The notes below the pieces were generated by a model. The model made no database searches, had not been told where the DNA came from, and saw only the letters and a program-made list of their open reading frames with translations. The position numbers were made by a program, and so were the translations under genes. From contig NZ_CP092423.2 in assembly GCF_022374895.2 (NCBI RefSeq), positions 4,836,001-4,900,000 of the forward strand: a DNA stretch of 64,000 nt. Direction: 5' to 3'. The stretch is from Mycobacterium lentiflavum (GTDB taxonomy: Bacteria; Actinomycetota; Actinomycetes; Mycobacteriales; Mycobacteriaceae). This document shows positions 27,161 through 37,317 of the stretch, one piece after another (within the stretch, counting starts at the first letter, position 1; every line of letters starts with the position of its first letter).

Positions 27161-27534
27161 GGTGGCGGTGGTTGGTAGTGCGCGGCGGAGTTGCGCAGCT
27201 GCCAGATCAGGGCGGGACATAGCAGATTAACCGCATTCGAGACCAAATAATTGGTCGCGAACTCATCGTTGGGGACAACGTCATTCTTTACCTCATTCAT
27301 GACTCGGCCGTAACTGTCGCCGCGGCCGACCCTGTCGCAGATCCCGTAGCCGTAGTTGACGGCATCTGTGGGGTTGGCGAAGTTGTAGTGCCGCCGCACC
27401 ATCACGTCATAGACGTATTCCACCTCTGGCGCCGGGGCCGCGTACGCCGGCGACAGTAGGGCCGGCGCGATCGGGCCAACAGCAAGTGTTACTACTGCGA
27501 TCGGTACGGCGCGCAAGGATCTCCAAATCTTCAC
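27157..27534 (-). CDS. Secreted DUF732-type small protein
   Basis: 125 residues from GTG 27534, with an N-terminal signal peptide (VPIAVVTLAVGPIAPALLSPAYA) and a DUF732-like body with two cysteines (GYGICDRV...NLLCPALI). Secreted mycobacterial family of unknown function. Sits in the accessory tail of the mce operon between a Mce-associated membrane protein and the CAP-domain gene. Confidence 0.75.
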   Translation of the reverse strand: MKIWRSLRAVPIAVVTLAVGPIAPALLSPAYAAPAPEVEYVYDVMVRRHYNFANPTDAVNYGYGICDRVGRGDSYGRVMNEVKNDVVPNDEFATNYLVSNAVNLLCPALIWQLRNSAAHYQPPPP

Positions 27535-27553
27535 CGGTTCAACACATTCCGAC

Positions 27554-28219
27554 CTAGATCGGGTCGAATCCGCTGACTAACCATCTGGCACCGACCTTTT
27601 CGAGACTGACTCGGACCCGGGAGGCAGTGTTGGTGGGCGGATCGTTGCCCATGATGATGGTTTGATTAACGAATTCGAGCACAACGGCATGGTTTGCTGA
27701 ACTGGACACCGGCGCGGCTGCCGCCACTGTGGCCGCTGCTGAGACATGCCTTTGTTTGGCGCCGGGAATCACCACGTCGCGGGTGAGCGACGTGTAAGAG
27801 TCTCTGAGCGGTCCCGTCAAACGGTCACGCGCCGCGCTGAGGTCCTTTTCGACGGTGTCCGGCCGGTAGGACAGCATGGCGACGGTGCCGTCTGTGGCGG
27901 CCCGAACGGATTCGATGCCGGCCAAGCTGGATTGACGCTTCGACAGATCCAGCCATTTCACATAGGCGGCGGTCAGCGCCAGGATTAGCGCCAGCCCGGG
28001 AAGAACGCCGTATGCCACGACCCGGCCCCAGGCGACGCGTCGGCGCCAGGTCCTTCGATTCTCCAGGGTGTCGTCGTCACCCCCGCCATGGCTGCCCGTC
28101 GGGCTGTCCTCGAAATCCTCGTCATCGGCGACGTTTTCGACGACTTCTTCGGTTTCGACCGACACGGGGCCCTCGCTTCCTTCGCGGTGTAGTCGTCGGC
28201 GTCGTAGGGCCGGCATCAT
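27554..28219 (-). CDS. Mce-associated membrane protein (Mam), second
   Basis: 221 residues: acidic cytosolic N-terminus, one transmembrane segment (VVAYGVLPGLALILALTAAYV) and an exported domain ending RWLVSGFDPI, the usual pattern of Mce-associated proteins thought to stabilise the transporter. Starts with ATGATG overlapping the previous stop. Confidence 0.85.
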   Translation of the reverse strand: MMPALRRRRLHREGSEGPVSVETEEVVENVADDEDFEDSPTGSHGGGDDDTLENRRTWRRRVAWGRVVAYGVLPGLALILALTAAYVKWLDLSKRQSSLAGIESVRAATDGTVAMLSYRPDTVEKDLSAARDRLTGPLRDSYTSLTRDVVIPGAKQRHVSAAATVAAAAPVSSSANHAVVLEFVNQTIIMGNDPPTNTASRVRVSLEKVGARWLVSGFDPI

Positions 28220-28806
28220 GGCACGAACTCGACGTCAGATACTTTGGCGCCGTCGCCGAGTTTCTGAACGGCGATGCGCATCCGCCAGGCTCGTGGCTGT
28301 GGCTCGGCGACTCCCGCGGTCGATGTGTTGACGGTGACCGCGACCAACACCTGGGCGGAATCGCCCTGCTGGGATTCCAGGCCGGCTTCGGTGATCGAGC
28401 CCTGTGATTTCGATTGCGCCTGTTTGACGACATCAATGAAGGGCTGGGATCGCCTCTGAAAGTCGTCGCGGAACGCTCCGGTCGACAAATTTAGGATGCG
28501 GGCCACGTCGGTATCAACTTCGGTGTAGTCGATCGTGGTCAGGTTCAGCGCACCCTGGCGGGCGGTCTGCACAAACAGGTTGCGCTGCATCTGATCTCGG
28601 GTTGATTGATAGGCGCGATATCCCACGGTGCCGGCTACCGCGCCCAACGCGATGACCATCGTCAGGCCCACGGCGATAGCGAATCGCACGGGGCGTGGGT
28701 CCGGCCGCGCGTGGTCTGGGCGGTTGCAATCGGCAGCTTCGTCGGAACGTTCTTCGGCTGGGGCCTCGTCTAATTTCCCGTCGGCGGCATCAGCATTGAT
28801 TGCCAT
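28216..28806 (-). CDS. Mce-associated membrane protein (Mam), first
   Basis: 196 residues with an acidic N-terminus, a transmembrane helix (FAIAVGLTMVIALGAVAGTVGY) and a SnoaL-like extracytoplasmic domain ending KVSDVEFVP. Overlaps the 3' end of mceF by 37 bases and the next mam gene by ATGA, so it is part of the same transcript. Confidence 0.85.
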   Translation of the reverse strand: MAINADAADGKLDEAPAEERSDEAADCNRPDHARPDPRPVRFAIAVGLTMVIALGAVAGTVGYRAYQSTRDQMQRNLFVQTARQGALNLTTIDYTEVDTDVARILNLSTGAFRDDFQRRSQPFIDVVKQAQSKSQGSITEAGLESQQGDSAQVLVAVTVNTSTAGVAEPQPRAWRMRIAVQKLGDGAKVSDVEFVP

Positions 28807-30233
28807 GTCTGCTCCTTCGGTTTGGTTTGCGACAGATCCTGTTGGCTGTATAGCCGCCCGTCGGGGCCGATGTAAGTGCCGGTGGCGGGGTCGTATTCGG
28901 CGGCGGCGATCGGGGCTGGCGCCGGTGGGGGCGGTGCGTTGGCCGCGGATGGCGATCCTGGGGGCGGCAGCTGTGGGATGTCTTGTCCCGACAGGGTGGC
29001 GTTGGGGTCGCCTTTCCAGTTGTAGCCGTCATTGAGCGGTGCGTAGTGCTCATCGCTTTCACACATCTTTATGGTGGGAGCGCGTTTGCCCGGAACGGTC
29101 AGGCACGGATAGTTGCGGGCGCCTCGCACGTTGAACGGCGAGTCTTGAGGCACACGGCAGTACAGGTCACCGGCGGGTCGGTTGGGATAGTCGACAAAGG
29201 TGGGTACACGCTGCTGTTGTGGCGGCAAGAAACCGGTCAAGCACGGAGGTGGCAGATTGAAGTTGAGCTTGAAGTCCAGATATAGGCCGTTGTAGTCCTG
29301 CTTGGTGTCGTGGTTGGCGATCAGTGTGCCCTGCATGTTGGCGACCCCTTGCGGGAACAAGACGAGCAGCTGCTCGAGGGCCGGCTGGTAGGTGACGGCG
29401 ACCTGCCCGACGCTGACCAGGTTGGCCAGCAGCAGCGGCAACGTGGGCTGTAGTCGCGAAATCAGCTGCCGGGCTTGCTCGAGCGCGGGCCCGCCGCCGC
29501 GCAAAACTCCGGCGAAAGCGGTGTCGGCTGATCGCAGCTGGCTGGTGATGTCGGCCAGATGCGCGGCCCAGGACTGGATCGCATCAGCGGTGTCGGTCTG
29601 TGAGTCTAGGACCGGCTTGGACCGGTCGATCAGCGCGGTCAGCGGGTCGAGGTTGGCTTCGGCATCGATGGCAAGCTGGGTGGATCCGTTTACCAGCCTG
29701 GACAATTCCGGGCCTAACCCACCGACGGCCGTGTAACTTTCGTCGATGACGGTCTTGAGGTTGTCTTGCGGGATGGCGGCCAACCCGCGGTTTGCGGCGT
29801 CCAGCAGCATGTCGATGTCGGGCGGCAACGCGGTCTCGCTTGCCGGGATCACGTCGCCGTTTTTCAACGCGGGGCCGGTCGCGGAGCGTGGCATCAGGTC
29901 GACGTACTGTTCGCCGACTGCCCACTGGCTGTGCACCTCGGCGCGCAGCTGAGACGGTATCGCAATGCCCGACTTGAGCAGCAGCTTCGCCTTAACGCCC
30001 GTCTCGGTGAGCGATACGCCTGTCACCTGGCCGACTTCAGTTCCGCGGTAGGTGACGTTGGCGTTGGGATAAAGCCCGGCAGATCGCGGCAATTCGAGGG
30101 TGACGCTGTAATGGCCGACGCCGAACAGCAATGCGGGGGCGTTAACGTACTGGAAGACCATGATCGCACCGGCCACCACCGAAATGACAGCGAAAAGGGC
30201 CAGTTGGAACTTGATGCGGCGGTCCAGGATCAC
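28770..30233 (-). CDS. mceF: Mce family protein MceF
   Basis: 487 residues from GTG 30233: N-terminal membrane anchor (FQLALFAVISVVAGAIMVFQYV), MlaD/Mce domain (YSVTLELPRSAGLYPNANVTYRGTEVGQVTGV), a long helical region and a proline-rich tail. Last of the six Mce subunits that are thought to form a periplasm-spanning channel. One base separates it from mceE. Confidence 0.93.
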   Translation of the reverse strand: MILDRRIKFQLALFAVISVVAGAIMVFQYVNAPALLFGVGHYSVTLELPRSAGLYPNANVTYRGTEVGQVTGVSLTETGVKAKLLLKSGIAIPSQLRAEVHSQWAVGEQYVDLMPRSATGPALKNGDVIPASETALPPDIDMLLDAANRGLAAIPQDNLKTVIDESYTAVGGLGPELSRLVNGSTQLAIDAEANLDPLTALIDRSKPVLDSQTDTADAIQSWAAHLADITSQLRSADTAFAGVLRGGGPALEQARQLISRLQPTLPLLLANLVSVGQVAVTYQPALEQLLVLFPQGVANMQGTLIANHDTKQDYNGLYLDFKLNFNLPPPCLTGFLPPQQQRVPTFVDYPNRPAGDLYCRVPQDSPFNVRGARNYPCLTVPGKRAPTIKMCESDEHYAPLNDGYNWKGDPNATLSGQDIPQLPPPGSPSAANAPPPPAPAPIAAAEYDPATGTYIGPDGRLYSQQDLSQTKPKEQTWQSMLMPPTGN

Positions 30234-30234
30234 C

Positions 30235-31374
30235 CTAGCGTCCTTGATCCGTGCGGTAGGCAGCCACCAGTGGGTTGCCGGCGGTAACCGGGCTGGGCAG
30301 CTGACCGATGGTGCGGCCCCACTGCATCTCGAGCTCGGTGAGGTTTCCTTCCCAACGGGTTCCGGTGAAAAACGACGTGTCTAGTCGGCTCAGTGTCAGG
30401 TCGATGATCATGGTGATGTTGGCTGCGTCGCCGCGGAACGTTTTGGCGACGTTTTCTTTCGGCCATGGGAAAGTGGTCAGTTCGCTGAGCGAACGGGTCA
30501 GCGCGGGGCCGGCGTTGGCGAGTGAATCAAGTACGGGGGCAAGGTCTTTGAATTCGGCGACCAATGCGTCTTTGGTCTTGTTAGCCGAGTCGGCGGCCAG
30601 CGCGCTGAACTTGCCGAGCCGGTCGAAAGCTTCGACCAGGTTGTCGCGCTGCTGATTGAGTACGGCCAGCGCGTCGGGGATCGTTCTCAGCGCCTTGTCG
30701 AGGACCGGTTTTTGGTCCGCGAACTGTCCAACCAGGCTGTTGAGGCTGTCCGTGGCCGCGATGATCTCTTTTTTCTGCGCGTCGAGGCGGCCGGAAAATT
30801 CATCGAGCTCAGAGATCAAGCTGCGCACGTCGTCTTCGCGACCGGCGAAGGCGGTGGAAAATGCGGTGGTGATGTCTTGGACCTGGCCGAGTCCTCCCCC
30901 GTTAAGCAAGATCGAAGCCGCAGAAAGTGTTTGCTCTACGGTAGGGCAGGCACCGGCATGCGATAGCGGTATCAGCGAGCCATTGTGTAGCCGTCCCTGC
31001 CTTGGCATACCCGTCGGCGGGGCCAATTCCACGTGCAGGGTGCCCAGCACGCTGGTTTGGGCGATTTTCACCTCGACGTTCGCGGGCAGTTCAACGTCGC
31101 CGTTGAGCTTCATGGTGATCAGCGCGTGCCAACCTTGCCGTTCGATCTTGGTGACAGTTCCCACCGTGACGTCGCCAACGCGCACCCGGGAATTCGGTTG
31201 AATGTTGCTGACGTCGGGTATCTGTGCTTGGACCTGATAGGCGCGCGGTCCCTCGCCTTGGGTGCCCGGCAGCGGCAATGAGTTGAGGCCCCGCCAGCCG
31301 CAGCCTGCCACCGCGCACACCGACACCGTCACGGCCACCGCGAGAACTTTGCGCCCCAGCACGTTTGCAGTCAT
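30235..31374 (-). CDS. mceE: Mce lipoprotein MceE (LprK-like)
   Basis: 379 residues from ATG 31374 with GGGAGG upstream. The signal sequence ends in a lipobox VAGC, so the mature protein is lipid-anchored, as MceE always is. Mce domain around QIPDVSNIQPNSRVRVGDVTVGTV. Overlaps mceD by ATGA. Confidence 0.93.
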   Translation of the reverse strand: MTANVLGRKVLAVAVTVSVCAVAGCGWRGLNSLPLPGTQGEGPRAYQVQAQIPDVSNIQPNSRVRVGDVTVGTVTKIERQGWHALITMKLNGDVELPANVEVKIAQTSVLGTLHVELAPPTGMPRQGRLHNGSLIPLSHAGACPTVEQTLSAASILLNGGGLGQVQDITTAFSTAFAGREDDVRSLISELDEFSGRLDAQKKEIIAATDSLNSLVGQFADQKPVLDKALRTIPDALAVLNQQRDNLVEAFDRLGKFSALAADSANKTKDALVAEFKDLAPVLDSLANAGPALTRSLSELTTFPWPKENVAKTFRGDAANITMIIDLTLSRLDTSFFTGTRWEGNLTELEMQWGRTIGQLPSPVTAGNPLVAAYRTDQGR

Positions 31375-32705
31375 GGAGAGCCTCCGGGAGGGGCCATCAT
31401 GGCGGGCAACCCGCCGGCGGGATTGGTGGGCACCGTGGCTTCGGCAGTCGGCGGTGGGCTGGCCACCCCGGGCGTTGATGGCGCCGGTGTTGAGGCGGGC
31501 TCGCCCGCTGGTGGTGTGGCCTGTGGCGGCGGTGGTGGACGGAAGTCAGGCCGCATCCAGTCTTCGCTGTAGGTGACCTCGTTGGGGCGGGCCTTGGCGC
31601 CTACGAACGGGTTGAGGCCCAACGGCAGGAAGTTGTACTGGCGGTTCTTGATGATCGGTGCGAGGTATTGCACGCACAACTTGGCCGATTGCGCGTTATT
31701 CCACCGCGATGCCGCTTGAATCGCGCCGCACAGGAAGCTGATCGGGTTGGCGAAGTTGTTCAGCGAGAGGATGCCGGTGATGGCACCGTGGGCAGGATCG
31801 TAGATGTTGATGTAGTTCTGCACCACGTTGGGTAACACGTGCAAGGTCTGTTTGACGTCATCGAGGCTGTCGACGAGGGCCTTGGTGATCGATGCCAGCT
31901 TGTCGGAGGTGGTGCCCACTGCTTCGCGGTTGTCGGCGACAAACGTGTTTACTTCGCCAACGGCGCTGTCTAGGTCGGTCACCGCCTGGGCGATTGCGTT
32001 GGGGTCATCGGCGAGTAGTGCGGTGACCGCAGCGAGGTTGGTATTGAGTTGGCGCATCAGGTCTGCGCTGTCATGCAGGGCCGACACCAGGGTAGAAAGG
32101 TTTTTCACCGTCCCGAAGACGTCGCTGCTGTGATCGCCCAACGCCGACACGGCTCGCGACAACTTGATCAGGGTGTCGCGGATGCGTGCACCTTGCCCGC
32201 GCAAGTTATCGGCGGCGGTGTTGATGAACGACCCCAGCGGGCTGACCCCGTCCGGCGAGGTCGGCTGCAGGCTCTCGGTGAGTTTTTGCAGCTGCTGACG
32301 CAGGTCGTCGAACTCCACGGGCACCGCGGTGTGGTCCTCGGGAATCACCGACCCGTTGGTGAGAGTAGGGCCGCCGGCGTAGGCGGGGGTCAGCTGAAGC
32401 GCACGTGAGGTGATCAGTTTCGGTGACAGGATCACCGCGTTGACATTGGCGGGCACTGGGTATTTGTTGTCATACCAGAAGGTGATCTTGGCGCGCTGTG
32501 GCTGCGGTTCGATGCTGTCGATCTGGCCCACCTTCACCCCGAGAATCACCACATCGTCGCCGACGAAAATGCCGTTGCTGTTGTCGAAGTAGGCGGTGAC
32601 CTGGGTTCTGCTGATCCTGGAAACCGAGCGCACGACGACGGTTCCCCCGATCATGGTCAGCACGAGCGCGATGCCGATGGCGATTCGGGTGTGGCGAGAA
32701 GCCAT
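31371..32705 (-). CDS. mceD: Mce family protein MceD
   Basis: 444 residues from ATG 32705. The frame is open 64 codons further upstream, but that part is arginine/proline shadow of mceC. Membrane anchor (IAIGIALVLTMIGGTVVV), Mce domain (VTAYFDNSNGIFVGDDVVILGVKVGQID), helical part, then a long Pro/Ala/Thr-rich C-terminus. Confidence 0.92.
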   Translation of the reverse strand: MASRHTRIAIGIALVLTMIGGTVVVRSVSRISRTQVTAYFDNSNGIFVGDDVVILGVKVGQIDSIEPQPQRAKITFWYDNKYPVPANVNAVILSPKLITSRALQLTPAYAGGPTLTNGSVIPEDHTAVPVEFDDLRQQLQKLTESLQPTSPDGVSPLGSFINTAADNLRGQGARIRDTLIKLSRAVSALGDHSSDVFGTVKNLSTLVSALHDSADLMRQLNTNLAAVTALLADDPNAIAQAVTDLDSAVGEVNTFVADNREAVGTTSDKLASITKALVDSLDDVKQTLHVLPNVVQNYINIYDPAHGAITGILSLNNFANPISFLCGAIQAASRWNNAQSAKLCVQYLAPIIKNRQYNFLPLGLNPFVGAKARPNEVTYSEDWMRPDFRPPPPPQATPPAGEPASTPAPSTPGVASPPPTAEATVPTNPAGGLPAMMAPPGGSP

Positions 32706-32706
32706 G

Positions 32707-34047
32707 TCAGCGCCCTCCTTGGGCGGCCGACGGCTGCGACGCCGGGGGCGCCTCCCCCGGCGCGGGCACGTATACCGGGGAGGGGGTGGGCTCCGGGATC
32801 GATGCCAGTCCCGGAGGTGCGAGCGCTGGCGGTCCGGGCGGTGGCCCGCCGGGAGCCGGTGCCGGTGGTGGCTGCCGGTAGGGATAGCGCGGGTCACCCG
32901 GGTTTCCGGTGATCGCGTCCGGCAACTTCACGTTGGGGGGACCGCCCTGGCCGGTGCGTGGGTAGGGCACCGGCAGCGGTGGCGTGGCGGGCTGGCCGGT
33001 CGGCGGATCGGTGCGCTGCGAGGGCAGTAAAGTAGCCGGGTCGAGCCCAAGATCGGAGAACGCCGCGTCGATGAAGGGTTGCAAGAACTGGCCGGGCAGC
33101 AGGTTGACGACATAGGCCTTGAAGAACGGTCCAGATGAGACGGACTCGCCCAGCGACATGGCGTACGCGTTGAGCAGTTTGATCGACTTTTGCACCCGCT
33201 CTTTGCGGCTGTCGACGATGGTGAGCACGCCGTTGAGCTTGTCCAGAGCGGGGCGCAGTTGGCTGCGGTTGTCGGCGATGAATCCCGACAGTTGTTTAGA
33301 TAAGGCCGAGATGCTGCCCGAGATTTGCTCGAGCGCCGCGCTTTGGGTTCGTAGTTGCGCCAGCAGTGCGTTGGTGTTGACGATGAGGGCCACGATCTGG
33401 TCTGTACGCCCGGCCAGCACTGCGGTCACCTTGTTGGCGTTTTCCAGCAGGTTGCGCAGTTGGGAGTCGCGCTCATCGAGGATCTGCGAGAACCGGGCCA
33501 ACCCGTCGAGCGCGGTTCGCAAATGTGGTGGGGTCTCGGAAAAGGTCTGTGCAAGCGTGGTCAGCGATGCGTTGAGCTGATCAGTTTTGAGGCCCTTAAC
33601 GGTTTGGGTCAAGTCGCCCAGCGCATCGGGCAATTGATAGGCCGGGGTGGTGCGCTCCAGGGGTATCGGCCCGGACAGCTGGCCATCGCCGCGCGGGGTG
33701 ATCTCGAGTACCTTGGCGCCGAGCAGACTCTTCGCCTTGATTGCTGCCTCGCTACGATCGCCCAGGGGAACGTCTTTGTCGACGTTGAATTTCACCAACA
33801 CCCGCGCGCCCTCGAGTGCGACGCTGGTTACCGCCCCGACTTGAAAGCCCGACACTTGCACGTGCGCACCGGAGTCAAGCCCGCTGGATTCGGCGAAGTA
33901 GGCCGAGTACTCCCTTTTTTGCACGGTGAAGATCGGCAGCTTGTCGTATTGCAGTGCGCCGAGCACGATGGCTGCGGTCGCGGCGACACCGACCGCGCCA
34001 ACTAGGGTGAGATTGCGCTCGGAAAACGACTTCACTTCGGTGTGCAC
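32707..34047 (-). CDS. mceC: Mce family protein MceC
   Basis: 446 residues from GTG 34047, overlapping mceB by 16 bases. Membrane anchor (LTLVGAVGVAATAAIVLGAL), Mce domain (YSAYFAESSGLDSGAHVQVSGFQVGAV) and a very proline-rich C-terminal tail. Confidence 0.92.
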   Translation of the reverse strand: MHTEVKSFSERNLTLVGAVGVAATAAIVLGALQYDKLPIFTVQKREYSAYFAESSGLDSGAHVQVSGFQVGAVTSVALEGARVLVKFNVDKDVPLGDRSEAAIKAKSLLGAKVLEITPRGDGQLSGPIPLERTTPAYQLPDALGDLTQTVKGLKTDQLNASLTTLAQTFSETPPHLRTALDGLARFSQILDERDSQLRNLLENANKVTAVLAGRTDQIVALIVNTNALLAQLRTQSAALEQISGSISALSKQLSGFIADNRSQLRPALDKLNGVLTIVDSRKERVQKSIKLLNAYAMSLGESVSSGPFFKAYVVNLLPGQFLQPFIDAAFSDLGLDPATLLPSQRTDPPTGQPATPPLPVPYPRTGQGGPPNVKLPDAITGNPGDPRYPYRQPPPAPAPGGPPPGPPALAPPGLASIPEPTPSPVYVPAPGEAPPASQPSAAQGGR

Positions 34048-35060
34048 CGCCCGCTGGCTTGGCCGGCTAGTTTGACATAGACCGGTTGACCGCCCTTGCC
34101 GTTTAGTTTCAGCACCGCATCACAGAGGTAGAAGGTGAAGAAGTCGCCGTACATCCCTTGGCGGGCGAGCGCCTGATAGGCCTCGGGCAGCGTGTTGAGC
34201 AGGTCGTCGAAATACTCGTGATCAGCCAGCACAAGGCTGTCGACCCGATCCGACTGTGCGATGGCGTCTTTCACCGATGGTCGCGCGTGGGCAAGCAGGT
34301 CGGCGATTGACCCTGCCGCGGCGTTGGTGTACGCCAGCGCCGTACTGATGTCGGTCTTGCGGGCCGCCAATCGCTGTGTCAGCTCGGCCAGTGAGGTGAC
34401 GGTCTTGTCTAATTGACGGCTTTGATCACCCACCGAACCCAGGACCGTGTTGAGGTTGGCGATCACTTGCCCGATTAGCACGTCGCGGTCGGCCAAGGAG
34501 CTGGTCAGCATTGCCGTCTGGGACAGAAAAGAGTCGATTGCCGCGCCTTGCCCTTGAAACGCCTGAACGAGTTGGCCGGTCAGCGCGTTGACCTGCACGG
34601 GATCTAATGCCCGGAACAGCGGGTGGAATCCGCCGATGAGCGCGTCCAAGTCCAGCGCGGGGGTGGTGTGATCCAGTCGGATGGTGTGGCCGGGCGCAAG
34701 CGGCTTAGCTCCCGTCGGGCCTTCCTGCAGCTGCAGGAAGCGATCTCCGATCACGTTGTCGTAGCGGATCGCTGCCCTCGTAGCGTCGGTGAGCGCCACG
34801 CTGTCATCTGCGGAGAACCGCACGATTACCACGCTGTCAGGCCGGATCGCGATGCGCTTGACTTGGCCGACCTCCACCCCGGCGATGCGAACGATGTCAC
34901 CGTTTTTGAGCCCGCTGACATTGCTGAACTCGGCGCTGTAGGTGCTCTCCCGCTGGAAGCGCAACTGCGCGAATACCATGAACAGCGCAAAGACGCATAG
35001 GCCGCAGACCACGACGAAGATCGTCAACCGCCACAGCGCTGCCCTCAGGTTGTCTCGCAC
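34032..35060 (-). CDS. mceB: Mce family protein MceB
   Basis: 342 residues from GTG 35060 behind AAAGGA, the normal MceB length; the 46 upstream codons in frame are shadow. Anchor (LTIFVVVCGLCVFALFMVFA), Mce domain (YSAEFSNVSGLKNGDIVRIAGVEVGQVKRI), helical body. No proline tail, as usual for MceB. Confidence 0.93.
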   Translation of the reverse strand: MRDNLRAALWRLTIFVVVCGLCVFALFMVFAQLRFQRESTYSAEFSNVSGLKNGDIVRIAGVEVGQVKRIAIRPDSVVIVRFSADDSVALTDATRAAIRYDNVIGDRFLQLQEGPTGAKPLAPGHTIRLDHTTPALDLDALIGGFHPLFRALDPVQVNALTGQLVQAFQGQGAAIDSFLSQTAMLTSSLADRDVLIGQVIANLNTVLGSVGDQSRQLDKTVTSLAELTQRLAARKTDISTALAYTNAAAGSIADLLAHARPSVKDAIAQSDRVDSLVLADHEYFDDLLNTLPEAYQALARQGMYGDFFTFYLCDAVLKLNGKGGQPVYVKLAGQASGRCTPK

Positions 35061-35082
35061 GGCTGCATTCCTTTGCTGGCGC

Positions 35083-36465
35083 TCACGATGACGGGGTGGA
35101 CGGCAGATCCGGTGGGGCCGGATCGTTCGGTAGTGGCGGTGGCGCACCGGGCGCTGAGGGGTATAGCGGAGCACCGTCGGGCGCGTACAGCGCCGCACCG
35201 TAAGGCGGGGAGCCTGGGTAGGGCATCGGTCCGGGCGCTGGTGGTCCTAGATTGCGGATGCTTGGTGGCCCTGGCGCCGCGCGGGTGACCGGCAAGTAGT
35301 CGATCCAGCCCGGGAATCCGATCCCGGGGTTGGGCCGGATATCGACGCCAGTTCCCCACCCGGTGTCGGTGACCAGGGCGCGCACCGGGTAGTTCTTGGA
35401 CGCATCGGGTAGCGATCCGCAGCCCGGCTTGCCGCCCGGGCCGCCCTTGGCCGCCACCACCGGTAGGTTGTCCGGATACCGGTAAGGGTCATCCCCTAAT
35501 AGGAAGGCGTCATCCAACACGATGCTGCGCCCGTCGGCCCCCCCTACCGCCTGGTTTCCGCCGTTGTCCAGCCACCACTTGGCGCCTTGCAGCAAACAGG
35601 TGTACTCGGGTTGATATTTCATCAGCAGATCGGTTGTGGGGCGAAGAGTGTTGATCCCTGCCTCCAGGTTGTCTTTGTTGGGCCCTAGCAAGTCGGTCCC
35701 GGTCTGGGAGAACCCGAGCACGTTGAGCAGCAACGTATTCAGGTCGGCTTGCTGTGCGGTGAGTGTCGCGCTGGGGGTGCTGGCCGCGTCCAGGGTGGCC
35801 AAAATGTTGTGTGCAGCGGCGCTGTAGCTGTCGCTGACCGCGGCTATTGCACGCCAGTCCTGGGCCAGAGTTTGCATCCTCGGGTTGATTTCGCGCAGCA
35901 CATGATTGGCCGCCGTGGTGGCTTGCCCAATGCGTATGCCGTGGCCGCGCACCGCATCGGCCACCGCAGTCAGCACCGCGTTAAGCTTGGACGGGTCGAT
36001 TTGGTGCAGCACATTGACGAGGTTCTGAAAGATGGTGTTGACCTCGGTGGTAACGTTGAGCGCCTCCAGCACCGCCCCCGCCGAAACATGTTGAACCGTG
36101 GGATGATCGGAGTAGATCAGATCGACGTATTTGGCCCCGAAGATGGTGGTGGCGCGGATACGGGCCTGGGTATTGGCCGGGATGTATTTGACTTGATCAG
36201 GAAAGAGCTGCAGTTTGAGGCGAACGGGCTCTTGGCCGCCTTCGATGCCGGCAACACGACCCACCTCTACGCCACGGAATTTAACTTTGGCCCCGGATTC
36301 CATGACCAGGCCCGCTCGCTGCGATGTCAGGGTTACAGGCACGTAGGGGGTAAGGGCTCCGGCGAATAGGACCGAACACAGCCACATGAAGCCCACTACG
36401 GCGACGACGAGCACCAGGGTCCACCACGCGGGGTGAAAGCGTCGGTTTCTTGCTTTGGTGACCAC
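35083..36465 (-). CDS. mceA: Mce family protein MceA
   Basis: 460 residues from GTG 36465, three bases after yrbEB. Anchor (WTLVLVVAVVGFMWLCSVLF), Mce domain (MESGAKVKFRGVEVGRVAGIEGG), then the MceA-specific C-terminal region with GWGTGVDIRPNPGIGFPG and a proline-rich end. Confidence 0.94.
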   Translation of the reverse strand: MVTKARNRRFHPAWWTLVLVVAVVGFMWLCSVLFAGALTPYVPVTLTSQRAGLVMESGAKVKFRGVEVGRVAGIEGGQEPVRLKLQLFPDQVKYIPANTQARIRATTIFGAKYVDLIYSDHPTVQHVSAGAVLEALNVTTEVNTIFQNLVNVLHQIDPSKLNAVLTAVADAVRGHGIRIGQATTAANHVLREINPRMQTLAQDWRAIAAVSDSYSAAAHNILATLDAASTPSATLTAQQADLNTLLLNVLGFSQTGTDLLGPNKDNLEAGINTLRPTTDLLMKYQPEYTCLLQGAKWWLDNGGNQAVGGADGRSIVLDDAFLLGDDPYRYPDNLPVVAAKGGPGGKPGCGSLPDASKNYPVRALVTDTGWGTGVDIRPNPGIGFPGWIDYLPVTRAAPGPPSIRNLGPPAPGPMPYPGSPPYGAALYAPDGAPLYPSAPGAPPPLPNDPAPPDLPSTPSS

Positions 36466-36468
36466 GCG

Positions 36469-37317
36469 CTACCCCGACAGGTTGAATCCGCCCGACTGCC
36501 CGTAGACAGCCAGTGAGATGAACACGGTCAACACCCCCGATGCCACCAGCGAGCTGCGAACCGCGCGGCCCACCGCCTCACCGACGCCGGCCGGGCCGCC
36601 TGATGCGTTGAAGCCGTAGTAGGTGTGCACAAGCATGATCACGATCGCCATAGCGACGGCCATGAAAAACGACCACACCAAGTCCATTGGGTATAAGAAG
36701 GTGTGAAAGTAGTGGTCGTAGACGCCGACCGACTGCCCGTAGATGGCGGTGACGATCACGCGGGCGGACAGGAACGACGACAATACCGCCACGCAATACA
36801 GTGGGATCACCACGATCACCCCGGCTACGACCCGGGTGGACGCTAGATATGAGATGGCGCGGATGCCCATGACCTCGAGCGCATCGATTTCTTCGTTGAT
36901 CCGCATCGCACCGAGCTGGGCGGTGGCACCCGCTCCGATCGTTGCGGCCAACGCGATCCCTGCGGTCAAGGGCGCGGCAATCCGGACATTGAAATAGGCC
37001 GAGGCGAAACCGGTTAGTGCCTCAACACCAATGTTGTTGAATTGGTTGTAGCCGATCACGGCCGATATCGCCCCAGTTGTGACGGTCAAGAACGCCACGA
37101 TCACCACGGTGCCCCCGACGACCGCAAGCGCACCAGTGCCTAGCCCCATTTGTGCGATCAGCCGCAGCGTCTCAATCCGGTAGCGCACGAATACGTCAGC
37201 GGTTGCCCTGAGGGTCTTGACGTAGAACTCGGTCTGGGTTCCTACCCGCGTCCATGCGGCGGCTAATTGGAGCGCTTTGAGCGTTACCCGCGGGAACCGC
37301 GCGCCTGCCACCGTCAC
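36469..37317 (-). CDS. yrbEB: YrbEB permease of the Mce transporter
   Basis: 282 residues from GTG 37317 within the yrbEA stop (GTGA); the longer upstream frame is shadow of yrbEA. MlaE-type permease with several hydrophobic helices and the conserved ALEVMGIRAISYLASTRVVAG loop (EQ-loop-like). Pairs with YrbEA as the inner-membrane core energised by an MceG ATPase, which is not encoded here and is usually elsewhere on mycobacterial chromosomes. Confidence 0.94.
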   Translation of the reverse strand: MTVAGARFPRVTLKALQLAAAWTRVGTQTEFYVKTLRATADVFVRYRIETLRLIAQMGLGTGALAVVGGTVVIVAFLTVTTGAISAVIGYNQFNNIGVEALTGFASAYFNVRIAAPLTAGIALAATIGAGATAQLGAMRINEEIDALEVMGIRAISYLASTRVVAGVIVVIPLYCVAVLSSFLSARVIVTAIYGQSVGVYDHYFHTFLYPMDLVWSFFMAVAMAIVIMLVHTYYGFNASGGPAGVGEAVGRAVRSSLVASGVLTVFISLAVYGQSGGFNLSG